This document shows, one piece after another, positions 43,210 to 54,861 of a stretch of 64,000 bases of DNA. The DNA comes from Azorinus chamasolen (Eukaryota > Mollusca > Bivalvia > Cardiida > Solecurtidae): contig OY755237.1 of NCBI GenBank assembly GCA_963576725.1, positions 62,284,979-62,348,978 on the forward strand. The letters are read 5' to 3'. The translations under genes and the position numbers were made by a program. The notes beneath the pieces are model-generated. The model made no database searches. It was given only the letters and a program-made list of their open reading frames with translations, and was not told where the DNA came from. Within the stretch, counting starts at the first letter, position 1. Each line of letters begins with the position of its first letter.

Positions 43210-45939
43210 ATGGCTAGTGCAATCTTACCGGCTATTTTAATGTGGGCATTTATTATTTGTACCCACGAAATGCCGTCTGGCGTCCTTAGTCAATATGGTT
43301 TCGAAGTGTTTGATAGGTCATCTCGTAAAGACATGCTCTACGAGTTCTTAGCTAATGTGAATCTATCTTCTCAGAGTCAACTGATACATGAGCAAATTCG
43401 GCATTGCCCATGCATTAATATGTGCACATTTGAACTTGGGTTACTAGAGCCCCCGGTGATAATTGGGCTACCATCTGTAAACTACTGTTGCTGGGAGTGC
43501 AAATGTAAGGCCGAGTGTGGCCAGAATGTAAGGCCGAGTGTGGCCAGTTTGCAAACTGTTGCCCGGACATAATTCCTCACAGCTATTTCGTTAATAAATC
43601 AAGCAATTCAGAGACGTTGCCATGTACACAAACTAGTCTAAAATTAGACGTACAGGAGGGAGTGTATGGTGTCAATACGTGTCCTGACGACAGTCCAAAT
43701 ACTGGTTGCATCCAATCTAATGAACAGTATAATGAGACGAAAAATGTGCTCTTTGCAATAATGTTTTGGAGGAAAACATGTCTAGGTGGTTACCAAACAT
43801 CTGGTGTGAATCGCTGGAACTTTACCGGAACCTTTCGCGCAAAACTTCACTCGTGTCTGGCGTGTATAAAATGCACAATTACAACGTCTATTACAAACCA
43901 AGTTTACCGAATCCAAAACGTTGCTTGGTATTGCAGTCAAAGTGCAATGCTACTGGTCGATGGTACATTAGAGATGCCTTTTATTTGTAGAGTGGGCTTG
44001 TTCTACATATATTTCGCCGGTAGTGGCAAGTAACACACTTTACAGAAATGTATTTTGTGCGTTATGTAATGGTATCATTGGCATACAACGTATTTGTTCA
44101 AAGCACGGTTCCAACGACAAGGATGTGGTTAATCCAGAATCGTTCTCGGCCTTGCTATCAATTAGAAATTCAACCCCCTGAAGCAAAGTTCTGTCCAGAC
44201 GGATTCATTGTCAACCCTAAAACGGTAAGAGATAACGCTTACATTAAATATTCATTTGACATGATTACGTACGTTTTGAGTGCTTGAACCTAGGTACAGA
44301 CAAGAACAAATTTGCAAACAAGTTTCATGTATTATCTTGCTAATAATTACGTAATATTCTAAAATCCACATCACATCCTGACATCACGGGTAATAAACAC
44401 ATGAAAACCAGCATTATAAACGGTGTATTCAATGCTATGTACACAGTATACATTCAGATCTTCTATATATCGAGACGTCTGAACAATATCTATCTAATCA
44501 ACAACTCCTGCAGATGTGAATGCTTTTAACCCATTCCCTCATATTGACTATTTTGACGACTCTGTAAAAGTCACTTTGTGAAAGCATTGTGATAAATAGA
44601 GAATTTTCCCTTTAGGAGCAAATGCCCTTTTTATCTCAATGGTTTCAAACTGCAAAACTCTAAAAGGTTTCCTTTTCTCCGGTAGATTCGTTCAAAGAGG
44701 TTGTATCTAATAATAGCCTACGTGGTAATGTGTAGATGAGATGCTGCTTAATTAAACGTTAAGCACCTGGACATACCATGAGAAAATGTGTAACTTTAGT
44801 ATTTCGCAAAAGGACATCATTGCAGTGGAACAAGAATATGAAGTATGATAAGGGTCAACACTGTTAACAGCGGTTAAACACAATATATACACTGGTGAGT
44901 CTCAGTTTAGACCATACCTCAGTCGCCATCTCTTAGCCACGATCGGTTTTGTCAACATTGATCACATAGCCATGTACACATATTTTTGTAACTTTGTTTA
45001 ATTACGTGAATATGTTTATTTCAGCGTTCCTGTCACAGGGCATATTGCTCGCTGTTACGAAAACTGGTAAACAACGTATGCGAAGTAGTTGTAACACTCA
45101 CTGACCTATTCAAATACAAGTTCAGCTTGAGGGTTCTTCCAAACTCAAATTTATCACTTGCAAAGCCTTCGAAATATACATGTTAATTATCCAACGGTTC
45201 ACAAGCACTTTCCGTGAGTTCAACACATCTTATGATGACTGGCATTTCCTATATTACCAAATATACACAGTAAGTGATTCTCGGCAGTCTTATGAACAAC
45301 TCACTGACAATACAACTGTGAATTTCTTCGACATATCGATGATATTTCGGTACCTAGGACAACAAAATCCAGAAGAAATCCGACAATTGTTCATAGAAAC
45401 AATGAATAACAAAACATTTTTGATCGAAATTTCTGAAAATAAAACTCTTTATTTTGAATCTTTTTTTCGCGACGAATCTGAAAATGCGACTGCAAAACTT
45501 CGACTTGATGAATACACCAATGAAACCCCTTGTACAGTATTTTACTCGTTTGCTTCAATCAAGAGCTGGAAATCGAAAGCCTGGTTTAATAACTTAACTC
45601 GTTATTTTACGGTTCCTATGTTTTCAGGTACCAAGTGTGATACTCAAAATACGTTATCCATTCTTCATTATAATGATTGTCCATTCGTTTCAGTCGCGTT
45701 CGACGACATGCCCTGGACGGACACAATCGTTGGTATCACCTTTGTAAACACTAGGGTTTATGAGCCTGTATGAGTTCATCTATCCAAACACTGACCTGGA
45801 TACTATAAGCGTCTGTGCAGATATCTATTTTCAACTGCAATCAACGTCAGAAGCCAATGTAATTTCCGACCACGGATACTGCATTATTTCCTATGTAGCT
45901 TGGTACGCTTTCCTTGCAATCTTGGCCTTGGCCAAATGA
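43210..45939 (+). pseudogene. decayed second copy of the receptor-ectodomain-like gene
   Basis: Homologous to the gene at 19368-21665 throughout, with the same ATG, signal peptide, splice sites (donor after 44224, acceptor before 45025) and terminal stop position (45937-45939). Frame-breaking changes against the intact copy: a 23-bp tandem duplication (43502-43524 repeated at 43525-43547) inside the somatomedin-B-like motif; a 58-bp deletion near 43736, which removes the first YRN of a CALCN motif; +5 bases near 43980; +1 near 44170; -1 near 45165; and -2 near 45755. The intron has grown to 800 bp through about 460 bp of inserted DNA. The intact exon pieces stay very similar to the other copy, which suggests fairly recent inactivation. 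Confidence 0.85.
44526..44735. repeat. pB-d element in the pseudogene intron
   Basis: TTAACCCATTCCCTCATATTG, then GTGATAAATAGAGAATTTTC and its complement. The right end is decayed. Absent from block A. Confidence 0.75.
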
Positions 45940-45971
45940 TGTCTTCTGTCACTCCTATAGTGGGTTCTGTA

Positions 45972-46213
45972 TTAACTCTTTGCCTCATAGAAACGAAGCC
46001 TTTCTACGCCTTTACAAACAGAGTATTCTAAGATGAAGCGCTTATATAGGAACCGTCTGATCCAGGTCTGCTATGTTTGATTATGATATACTATAGCTAT
46101 GGTTATACAGTTTCTGCCACGATAACTGTCTTCTTGTTTATAATTTCATTATAGCTAATTAATACACATACGGTCATTATGTCTTAATAAATATTCGCGA
46201 AATGAAGGGTTAA
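45972..46213. repeat. pB-a2 element after the pseudogene
   Basis: TTAACTCTTTGCCTCATAG to GAAATGAAGGGTTAA, homologous to 21814-22056. Confidence 0.7.
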
Positions 46214-46470
46214 TATCGTATGATGAAATGGTACTGAAGTGTTGCAAAGTGATATTTTATTTGCGTAAGCGTGGGCCCTTTCAGTAATGTGTCTGTTTGC
46301 ATAAGCAATTGTTTCGCAACAGTTATATTGAGTATACTATGATATAATTAACACAAAACACAACCTGTTAATAATAAGAATTCAGTCATGTCTTCGGAAT
46401 TTGTCTTCTGGTAGCATTGTAATATTTATGGAAATCTGTCTATCAATAAGGTCAGTACTTCAACGTGTAA

Positions 46471-46943
46471 AATGTATTTAATAATTTGTTAATGTCCACC
46501 TACTCTTTAGATATTTTGTTTTTAATTTTCTTCTGAAATTTTCTAATCCCTGGATTTGTGTATCTGACTAGTTTGTATTGACAGACGCACAAAAAACATA
46601 CCTACAGTTGTCAAACTATATTGTAAAAGTCTGCGCCACATCCTGGTGTGTTAGGGTTTCCATTCTGGTTTTTTTGTCGAGACAAAGGTTGCTTTATTAC
46701 AAGATACCCCCGTGCGGTTCGTTCAGAGTCATTGTTGTTTGCTTACCTTTGGTATATCTACACTTGTAAATTGAAATATGTATTCACTACTTTGTTTGAA
46801 CACGTTCTTCTTCCTTCATATAAACGATCATTAATTGCTGGATTCCGTCTTGCATTGACGTTTTTAATTTAATTATGAAGAGGGGTTACTTTTGGGTTTA
46901 TAGCATTCTGTAGTAACGAGTAATAAATCTATATTTTATTCTT
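46471..46943. other. no gene or clear repeat seen
   Basis: ORFs at 46578-46769 and 46648-46872 have no recognisable content. Confidence 0.4.
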
Positions 46944-47170
46944 TTAACCATTTACTCCATGAACAGTCTTGTAAGAAAAAGTGTAGGTATGAATATTAAT
47001 TAATTTACTATTTGTAATGATATATGAAATTGGAAAGTGTTGCCGTTGTGCACACTGTCTTAACAAGTCTATATATTTCCATTAGCAAACAGAGCACACC
47101 CTGATTATGCGGCCCCTACAGAAACCACCTTATCTATGTTTACCCTATGTTTGTAATAATATATATGATA
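46944..47170. repeat. pB-a2 element, right end decayed
   Basis: TTAACCATTTACTCCATGAAC, then AAACAGAGCACACCCTGATTA and TATGTTTACCCTATGTTTG. Confidence 0.65.
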
Positions 47171-47330
47171 AATCCTGCACTATAGGAAATAATTCATATG
47201 TAATTTACGGTGGTGTTAATTCAATCCTGAACCTAGAAATTAGTTATTATTAAGGCTACAAATATAGTAGCAATAGAGGTCCAGATAGGATACGTAAATG
47301 TAAACAGTGTCAACAGTAACTCATTTATTT

Positions 47331-47407
47331 CTCCACCAAACCATTAACTATGAGACATTTTAGAACCGTCTTATTGTGGTCACAATACAGGGTTTGGCGG
47401 AGAAATG
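47331..47407. repeat. hairpin related to 2719-2819
   Basis: TTTCTCCACCAAACCATTAA pairs loosely with ATACAGGGTTTGGCGGAGAAA. TTAGAACCGTC and GTGGTCACAA match the reference core. Confidence 0.65.
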
Positions 47408-47519
47408 GCGATTTTAGTGTTTAAGTACGCACCTTTAGCTGTAGATTTGTATCAATAAAGATCTAGAGATGCCGTTTTATGCTTTTTTCAAGTAGACAAT
47501 TCCTTGGCCGTTTACAGGA

Positions 47520-47890
47520 ATATAATCCGGAAACAGAAGGTGTAAGTCTATTTGTCACCCTTACTTTTATGTTTGTCTTGTGTCTTTGTGTCTTTATGTC
47601 TTTGTACCCGAGCGTTTGTTGAGTTTTTAAATGTTCAGTGTGAGGGGGGGTGTACGTGCATGCGTGCATGTGTGCGTCCGTGCGTGCGTACGTCCGTGTG
47701 CGTATGTGTGCACGCGCGTGTGTGCGTGTGTGTGTGCGCACGTGTATGCATGCGTGCGTGCGTGCGCGAGCGTTGTATGTGTGTCTCACTTGTTTTTATC
47801 GGTGTTTTGATAGATGTTACATCTTGATTGTCTATTTTCCTGTTTGACTGTACTGTTTTGCTATTATCAATGTACTTGGTTGCATTTACC
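47520..47890 (+). mobile_element. 3'-end fragment of the 22-kb retroelement family, opposite strand
   Basis: The reverse complement of ATCGGTGTTTTGATAGATG and GATTGTCTATTTTCCTGTTT matches the retroelement's left end (AAAACACCGATAGATAG, AAGCAGGCAAAG). A long TGCG/GTGT microsatellite (about 47640-47775) has grown inside and creates spurious open frames. Confidence 0.55.
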
Positions 47891-47965
47891 ATGCAGGTAA
47901 CCCGCAAAACTAGCAAGACTCGTAAATCCCTTAAAAGGAAAACAATTCGCAATAAGGATATGCGT

Positions 47966-48110
47966 TAGTCCTTTTCATGCTGTGATTGACCGACCTGGCT
48001 AGGATTTGCAAACAGTGTGGGTCGAGCATCCCATCAGGATCCAACTGGCACAGTATTAATAAATAATAACTGTGCTTTTTCAAACTTCAGGTTATTAAGA
48101 AAAAATGCGT
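47966..48110. repeat. pB-b element, decayed
   Basis: TTAGTCCTTTTCATGC, then TTTGCAAACAGTGTGGGTCG and CATCAGGATCCAACTGG. Confidence 0.5.
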
Positions 48111-48946
48111 TTAGTATTTGCTTCTGTAATTGCTGGAGAATAAACAAAATAAAATTAACATCCTATGTGTATGAACAACTATGATCAATATTGGCGGTGT
48201 GCAACGTAAATCTCCGATATCAGCTTGACTGAATCATGCACTCCAAGGATCAGGCATTTTGGGTAGTGGTCAGACACCAACAGAAAGTAACGCCCTGTTC
48301 TATAACCAAACACTTTACTTGCGTTTCAGTAGTGCATTTATCGTTTGGCTCATACCGAACAAAGATAGCAAACCTAATATCAGTATACGTATTTAGTATT
48401 GTATTTACTTACAGTACCCTATAGAACCACATTATCAAGAAATGTAGAATCATCATTACCACGTTTATGTCGAAATTCGCTTAAACGACAATCGTTTAAA
48501 TAAATTGAGGTACTGTTTGGGACGTGGAAGCATTGCAATAAATAGGCTGATAATTATGGCGTGACAAACGTTGCAATATTAATTTTTCATTTGATAAAAA
48601 AAAAAAAATTGATAAAAAAAATTCATTTGATAATATGTTTGTCCAATATTTTCTTTTCCTCATTGGATATTTGAAAATGTTTCATTTGATATTTTTTATC
48701 CAATATTTTCTTTTTCTCATTCGATGTTTGAACATTTTTCATTTGATAAAAAAAAATCATTTCAAGATCGGATGAAAACAATTTCCATTTGATGTTGGGA
48801 AAACAAAATTCATTCGATAATTTGCCTCATGGGATAGGCTACTAGATGGTATTGTAAGCTCGGATTTCATTGGACGAACAAATCAGACTAGCTAAAGGCA
48901 TGGTTAGACACAAGTTTAATATGATAAAGCAATGTAGTTTTGCAGG

Positions 48947-49036
48947 TCAGATTATGTGTTCGAGTGGTTTAACGAGCTGTCCGTTACATAGAGCCAGATA
49001 TTTACCAACGCGCCGCGGGATCGAATCCCGTCTGAT
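48947..49036 (+). other. tRNA-like sequence (Ser/Leu type) inside the foldback element
   Basis: D-arm/A-box-like CGAGTGGTTTAACGAGCTG (48961 on) and a well-formed T arm, GCGGG-ATCGAAT-CCCGT, with B box GGATCGAATCC (49018-49028). A long variable region sits between them. No paired acceptor stem was found, so it is more likely a tRNA-derived SINE head or tRNA pseudogene than a working tRNA. Confidence 0.5.
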
Positions 49037-49219
49037 GCTTAATCATTTTTTCTGTTCCCCTGACTATGTCACATTATATATTATATATTTCTATTGTATT
49101 TTATATCAACCACTGGAAGTTTTAAGCTACAAGAGCTCCGTGACACCCCCACCGTGACACCCCCACCCCACCTACTAAGTGTGCCCCCACCCACCCACGA
49201 TATTGAAGGATGTGTTTTG

Positions 49220-49356
49220 AAAGTGTGGCGTTTTGAAAGCATTGTGATGGATAGAGCATTTGCTCCTATGGAGCAAGTGTTCTATTTATCACAATGCTTT
49301 CAAAATGTGACTTTTACAGAGGCTCCAAAATGCGTCAATAGGAGGGAATGTGTTAA
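49220..49356. repeat. pB-d element nested in the foldback interior
   Basis: GTGATGGATAGAGCATTTGC, a TCCTATGGAGCA centre, and GAGGGAATGTGTTAA on the right. The left arm is truncated. Confidence 0.7.
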
Positions 49357-49876
49357 CGTGCATAGAAATGGCGGATACAGTAACATGAGACAGCACATAA
49401 TACATACTTATACATGCGTCTTTGAACTTATAAGTTTTAATATTAGAATGAAATCATCATTTATGAACTTTAATGAAACGTGCAAACCACTAGATCTCAT
49501 ATGCATATAACCCTTTTCCAGCTAGTCTGATTTGTTCGTCCAATGAAATCCGAGCTTACAACTCCATCTAGTAGCCTATCCCATGAGGCAAATTATCGAA
49601 TGAAAACATTATTGGCAGCATCAGATGAATTTGTTTTGTCAAATGAGGACAAATGTTCAAACATCGAATGAGAAAAAGAAAATATTGGATTAAACAAATA
49701 TATATATCAGATGATTTTTTTTTCAAACATCAAATGAGAAAAAGAAAATATTGGATAAAAAATTTCAAATGAAAATCTTTCAAATATCGAATGAGGAAAA
49801 AGAAAACATTGTATAAAAAATTATCAATTTTTTTTATCAAATGAAAAAATGATATTTTAACATTTGTCACGCCATA

Positions 49877-50905
49877 GATAATAACTGGGTTTTCTTAGAA
49901 TTATTATTTCATTACATTTAAATCGGTAGTTCTTTATTGCTTCTCAAAGATAGTCGGGGAATACCACCAATATATAACAGCAATAATTACATGGGAAATT
50001 AATTTCTCAAAACATATGCTTGTTGTCATTATTACATCGATCACTGTTTACAAATATTCCTCCTGGGGGTTCTTTTTGTTTTTAAATATTTAGCTATAAC
50101 TGATATTGATATTCCAAATTAAATGGAAACAACCTGGATCTCCTTTTATATTATTAGACTGGCGGAAGCCAGTCTTAAGTACTGCAAATTTGATTAAACA
50201 ATCGTACCAATGCCACGTCCGATTTAATATGTTTGTGTATTAATGCACCATAGGCGGATCCATATGTCTAATCGCATATTTTCATTACAGCAAAATACCA
50301 TTTAACTACTGTTTGAACCAGAACTGTCGATGCGCCCCTGCACTGCGATGTGCCTGCGAGTCTAGGTCAAATGCTGGTGAGGAGATAAGCGCTTAAAATA
50401 ATGGTGCCCCTAGAAGTCACCCTTTTATCATAATGAGAGTGATCCGAATCATTCCTTTATATTTTGGGAAGGAAAAGTAAACTAAAATATTTGAAAACAA
50501 TTACCAAAACCGGAAGAGAAAATGAGCAAATTACAACATTGAAGCGGTCACGTGAATGACATGATCAAAACGTTTTCAAAACGTTGGCAGACCTTTCATC
50601 CAAAACGAAGTGTGTATTTTGTCATATTGATACAATTTGGAACGTTTTAAATGTCGTCTTTAAGTGTCGTCTAATTATTTCGAGGTTGCAAATACTGTCA
50701 TCAGTAGAATTGTCGTGTTTCTAGAAGTTGATTCTTTACAATTGTGATGTGAAATACGACACAAGGCTGACCCAGTTTGCAGTATTGCTTTTTTATATTT
50801 ACAGACGTGTATTGTCTGTGTAACTCTGAAATCAATTTTCATGTCAACCGATACTGTTTTTTTTAATTTGTCTCTTGGTTACAGATATTTCAAGATAAAT
50901 ATAAG
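49877..50905. other. no gene; one short hairpin
   Basis: AGACTGGCGGAAGCCAGTCTT at about 50157-50177 is a small palindrome. Its GACTGGCGG word recurs inverted at about 51628. No coding sequence seen. Confidence 0.4.
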
Positions 50906-51114
50906 TACAGTAGAACCAGTCTTAAGCGACCCTCAAATGGAGTTGTAATTATGAACCTATAAGGCATGTGGTAGCTTAATGCAGGTCAACAGTAATGCAT
51001 AAAGCTCATATAGGAGCTCACTGCATTACTTTTGCCCTGCATTAAGCAACCACCTGCTTTTTAAAACTCCTATGTTCAATAAATTAATGGTCGCTTAAAA
51101 CAGGCGCCACTGTA
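50906..51114. repeat. pg-b element, complete
   Basis: TACAGTAGAACCAGTCTTAAG to GTCGCTTAAAACAGGCGCC...ACTGTA. Core GCATAAAGCTCATATAGGAGC. Confidence 0.85.
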
Positions 51115-51694
51115 AGGGCTAGTACCTTTTGCGTTTATATTGCATACTTCTTTTTCTGTGCACTTTTATGGCAAATTGTGACATGAAATGCATTGCAGTT
51201 GTCATGCTGATGTTGTAATTCACAGTTGAATAGAAAAACATATCTTCATTTTCTTATTATCATCTCCTTTATCACCCATATTCCCAAGGGGATCAGTCCG
51301 TCAATCCGTCTGTCTGTCTGTCCACCAGTTCAATTGTTTAAAAAATATCTCATCTGAAACCGCATGGTACAATGTAACAAACCTTCAGATAAATTATCTC
51401 GGTATGAAGCTCTATCAGAATTGCTAACAGAATCTGGATTCATGTAGAACTCTGGTTGTCATAGCAACAAAAAGAAAAGAAAATCTCTCCAAACCCAGGG
51501 GTCAGATTTGAATGATACTTGACACACATAGTCCTCTGATAAACCTGTGCCAAAATTTATAAAATGATATTGATATCTCAACAAAAACATGACTGCCTCG
51601 GACATGGCTACTTTTCCGCCAGTCTTTCAACGATTTTAGCGCTTTAATTGATAACACTTGACAATTATACCCTATTTACACTGATGTCTGAATG
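51115..51694. other. no gene; probable dispersed repeat, no second copy
   Basis: A CCGTCTGTCTGTCTGTCC run at about 51308. The following ~300 bp read like a generic molluscan intergenic repeat but nothing in the window confirms it. Confidence 0.35.
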
Positions 51695-51886
51695 TACAGA
51701 AAAAACATTCTAAACCGGAATTATAGTAGAGAATAATTTAGATAATTTTAGGCAGAAGACTGCTTAATGCAGGGTGAAAGTCATACAGAAAGCTCATAGA
51801 GGAGCTTTCTATGATTTTACCCTACATTAAGCTGACACCGATATGTATACTGAATTGAACGTCTGGTTTATATGGTGTTTAGTGTA
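51695..51886. repeat. pg-c element
   Basis: TACAGAAAAAACATTCTAAACC to GGTTTATATGGTGTTTAGTGTA. Core GAAAGCTCATAGAGGAGCTT. Confidence 0.75.
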
Positions 51887-52249
51887 TATAAATATATCAT
51901 CTTCTGAATCGACTTGTATGTTATTCGTTCTAAACGTTGTAAAGATGTAAGCGGTTTCATTTTACCTCTAGTCAGTGTTACGCATTTGTGTTTGAAAAGA
52001 AATGAGAGCCTATGAGACAAATGCTTTACATTGTAATCAAGCCCTCAGCTGTATATACCTTTGCTTATCAGAAGTGTTTAGTTCTTCATACAGTACTCCA
52101 TGTAAAGCTGTACGATTCTATACAACATTTCAGAAAGAACATAGGAGACATGAGAAAAGAAATCGTATGACGTAACCAGGGCTGTTCACCAAAGGTTTTT
52201 GATGTGTCATAATTTCTTAACCAACCCTATTATTGCTATGCGTAGAATC

Positions 52250-52443
52250 TGTCTTAAGCGGCCATTAAAACGAAATCTAAATCTGGATTTCTAACATAGG
52301 TGGTAGCTTACTGCAGGACACAGGAGCGATACGGAAAGCTCCATTATGAACTTTCTGTTTCACCTTTGCCCTGCATTAAGCAGCCACCTGTTTTTAAGAC
52401 TCCTATGATCAATTCATAAATGACCGATTAAGACAGTTTATAC
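52250..52443. repeat. pg-b element
   Basis: TAGAATCTGTCTTAAGCGGCC to GACCGATTAAGACAGTTTATAC. Diverged homologue of 35182-35381. Confidence 0.75.
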
Positions 52444-52468
52444 AGTACGTATCTTCAGCTGAGCAATA

Positions 52469-52664
52469 TACAAAAATATCTCGATTGTTCAGACTCTAAA
52501 ATACATATCATTATCGATCTTTAAGACAGGTGGCAACTTAATGCATGGCGAAAGTCATTCAGAAAGCTTTCTGCATGACTTCCACCATGCATAAAGCAAC
52601 CACCTGCCTAAAAGGGTATAATTTGTTCAATACAAAAACTTCAAATAATCGAGATTTTACTGTA
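52469..52664. repeat. pg-e element, complete
   Basis: TACAAAAATATCTCGATTG to TAATCGAGATTTTACTGTA. Core AGGTGGCAACTTAATGCATG / GCATAAAGCAACCACCTGCC. Confidence 0.8.
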
Positions 52665-52876
52665 TTACAAAATTGATAAATAAAACAACATCATATCACA
52701 AAAATAAAACAAATGAGTAGAGCAAGTCGTAAAATAATTTCCAACCGACATTGTCCATCGTATAATATACGTTGCGTTTATATTTCGCACACTGGTGAAA
52801 CTACTAAAGTTCAGAAAATGCAAACTTATGTTTTAAGTCTATCTATACCTTTAAATAGCATGATTTGTGCTGCGTT

Positions 52877-53126
52877 TTAACCCTTCTCGTGCTGATTTTT
52901 AAAACACATTTCTCCTTCTTTACCCATGCCTTGTTGTGTAATTACATATATCTTCATTGTGTACAAGTATTTCGCTGTGCAATCACTGCTGTGGAGTGCA
53001 CTGGTTGCACAATCAACTTGTAAATAGTGCAGACCCTGATGAGACAGCTCCTGCAGGAGCCGTCTCATCTGGGTCTTCACTATTTACAGGTAGGTATATT
53101 GACGTGAATAGCAAGCGAAGAGTTAA
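52877..53126. repeat. pB-c element, complete (reverse orientation)
   Basis: TTAACCCTTCTCGTGCTG to AGCAAGCGAAGAGTTAA. Centre CAGCTCCTGCAGGAGCCG. Confidence 0.9.
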
Positions 53127-53199
53127 ATATAAATATTTGTATATACAGTTTGATCATCATCTGCACACTGTAACATATGAAAACTTTAAAATGTTAATA

Positions 53200-53521
53200 A
53201 CTCAACACGCATTATATATAAGGCAATACCAATGTATCTCTGTGATTATAAGAAATGTGTCTATGCTCAAGGTTGTTCTTTCAAAATTGAATGTGAAATA
53301 TTTCACATGTCCTTGTTCGGATACCCTGGGCGCCTTATTGAGTTCCTACTGAAATAAACGAGTCATATTAAATTCACCAATCTATTTTTGTCGCGAGTTT
53401 CATAAAATCGGAGGTTTTGAATACAGAGAATATTCCTGTTTATCTGCGTCTATCTGCGTCTCATTGTCCGTATTCATATTAATCATGTGCTTCGTATAAA
53501 CGCGTTTTCACGTATTTGCAA
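53200..53521 (+). repeat. block C/D shared stretch R1, second copy
   Basis: Aligns with 36530-36893 with small indels. It is followed by a decayed pB-a2 core at 53521-53600 (GCAAACAGAGTAAACC / GTGCTTCTCTGTTTGC). Confidence 0.75.
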
Positions 53522-53847
53522 ACAGAGTAAACCTATTGGAGCCGAATGATCAGTGCTTCTCTGTTTGCTTGTGGTGCGCTCGTATAATACAGATCTGATT
53601 CTACTGTTTCAGCCGGGGCAAAACATGTTATGTCTGTATATGTCGTTATAAAAATAATCGTATGGTGTCATTATTTCTTGCATACATTTGGCAATATGGA
53701 GCTGTTATGATAAACGATGAAGCATGATAAAATGTACAGATATTACAATATATGCAATTAGAAATATACAAAACTAACAAATACTGAAACAATGGCTATT
53801 TATAAGCTACATCTCTATCAGTTGATCAAAATGCAAAAGATTGTGTT

Positions 53848-54050
53848 TTAACTTTACTCCGTAAATATGCCTTCTCCATTTTTGCAAACTGAAGACCCAG
53901 GCCAGGGTCTGCTCGGTTTGCTTATGACCTGATATAATGATTCTACAGTTTCTTTCATGGTCAACAAATTCCTGTCTATGTGCTATCATGGCAATACTGT
54001 ACTTATTATTCATGTTGGCATTATTTCTTACATGACTATTTATGGATTAA
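53848..54050. repeat. pB-a2 element
   Basis: TTAACTTTACTCCGTAAATAT to GACTATTTATGGATTAA. Core AAACTGAAGACCCAGGCCAG. Confidence 0.65.
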
Positions 54051-54121
54051 AAAGTTGAAGTACCTGCGATGGATTAGCACACCAGTATGAATATGAACAA
54101 TACATAGTTCGTGCAACAGGT

Positions 54122-54453
54122 TTAAACCTTTCCCTGTTCTTTGTCAATTCAAAATTCCAATACCTACTTAATATTCAAGGGAAAACTAGTTACAATGAAA
54201 TATGGTAGCTATTTTAGAAAGTAAAGAAACAGATCTCTCACATTCCATTTGCAAACAGAGCAGACCCTATTGGAACCGTCTGATCTTGGTTTACTCTGTT
54301 CGCAAATACGAGTAACTCGGCGTCTTATCAGGATCCAAACTGGTTGACATCCTGATTGCATTTTCGTAGACAACTTGATTATACATGTAGCTTGAATTTT
54401 GAAAATGTAGTAGGTGAAAAAATCTGTAAAAATAATTTGCTCAGCAGGCTAAA
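54122..54453. repeat. chimera of pB-a and the right half of pB-b2
   Basis: pB-a runs from AAACCTTTCCCTGTTC through GTTTACTCTGTTCGCAAATA. At about 54305 it switches to AGTAACTCGGCGTC, which is the exact dyad of a pB-b element, and continues to the pB-b2 end GCTCAGCAGGCTAAA. Confidence 0.7.
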
Positions 54454-54633
54454 TGTTCATGCTCGTTAAGACTGATTCTTGGAGTTTCCTTCTCTTTATT
54501 TGGTGTAGGAATCATAAAAACCGAAATGTACAAAATCATGTCCCACTTATCTGTACTTAGTCTACGAAACCACACAAAACTGTACAGCAAATGCCAGAAG
54601 ATGTATAATGTACATGGTCTTCAAAGTGAACTA

Positions 54634-54857
54634 AAGCTGAACTTCGATATGTCAAACACGGATAACTCGAACTTTGGGATAACTCGAAGAAAAAGTTCCG
54701 TCCTTCTAAACTTGCAATGCAGAATTGTTCTAAAATGTATCATTAAGCATAATCTAAAAACACACGTGACAGCTAATTGCAGGTCGAAAGCAATGTCGAA
54801 GGCTCCTGCAAGAGCTTTCAGCATTACTTTAGATCTGTATTAAGCTGTGAACTTAGC
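54634..54857. repeat. pg-d element
   Basis: AAGCTGAACTTCGATATGTC, TAACTCGAACTTTGGGATA and a core with GAAGGCTCCTGCAAGAGCTT. The outer CAGT ends are decayed; the better copy is at 63067-63383. Confidence 0.7.
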
Positions 54858-54861
54858 AAAA

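Larger units (their letters stand above)
40705..46470 (+). repeat. segmental duplication block B
   Basis: Direct copy of block A at a distance of about 22.5 kb. It carries the decayed gene copy and four insertions that A lacks. It lacks the retroelement and the truncated pB-c of A. Confidence 0.85.
48555..49876. mobile_element. foldback transposon, 1322 bp, 6-bp target duplication
   Basis: The arms are 48555-48893 and 49520-49876, beginning TATGGCGTGACAAA and ending in its complement. Both arms carry repeated ATTTGATAAAAAA / TTGTCCAATATTTTCTTTT motifs, so each arm is internally repetitive. The host sequence GATAAT directly flanks both ends (48549-48554 and 49877-49882). The 626-bp interior holds a tRNA-like sequence and a pB-d element but no transposase frame. 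Confidence 0.85.

Noticed and set aside
47463..47952. Overlapping ORFs rich in Cys/Val/Arg or Thr/His
   Set aside because: Translations of a GTGC/GTGT microsatellite inside a retroelement fragment.
52957..53352. 131-codon plus ORF as a gene
   Set aside because: The first half is the pB-c element (HNQLVNSADPDETAPAG is its translation, also seen at 21696 and 40942).
54526..54843. 105-codon plus ORF as a gene
   Set aside because: Most of it lies in the pg-d hairpin element.
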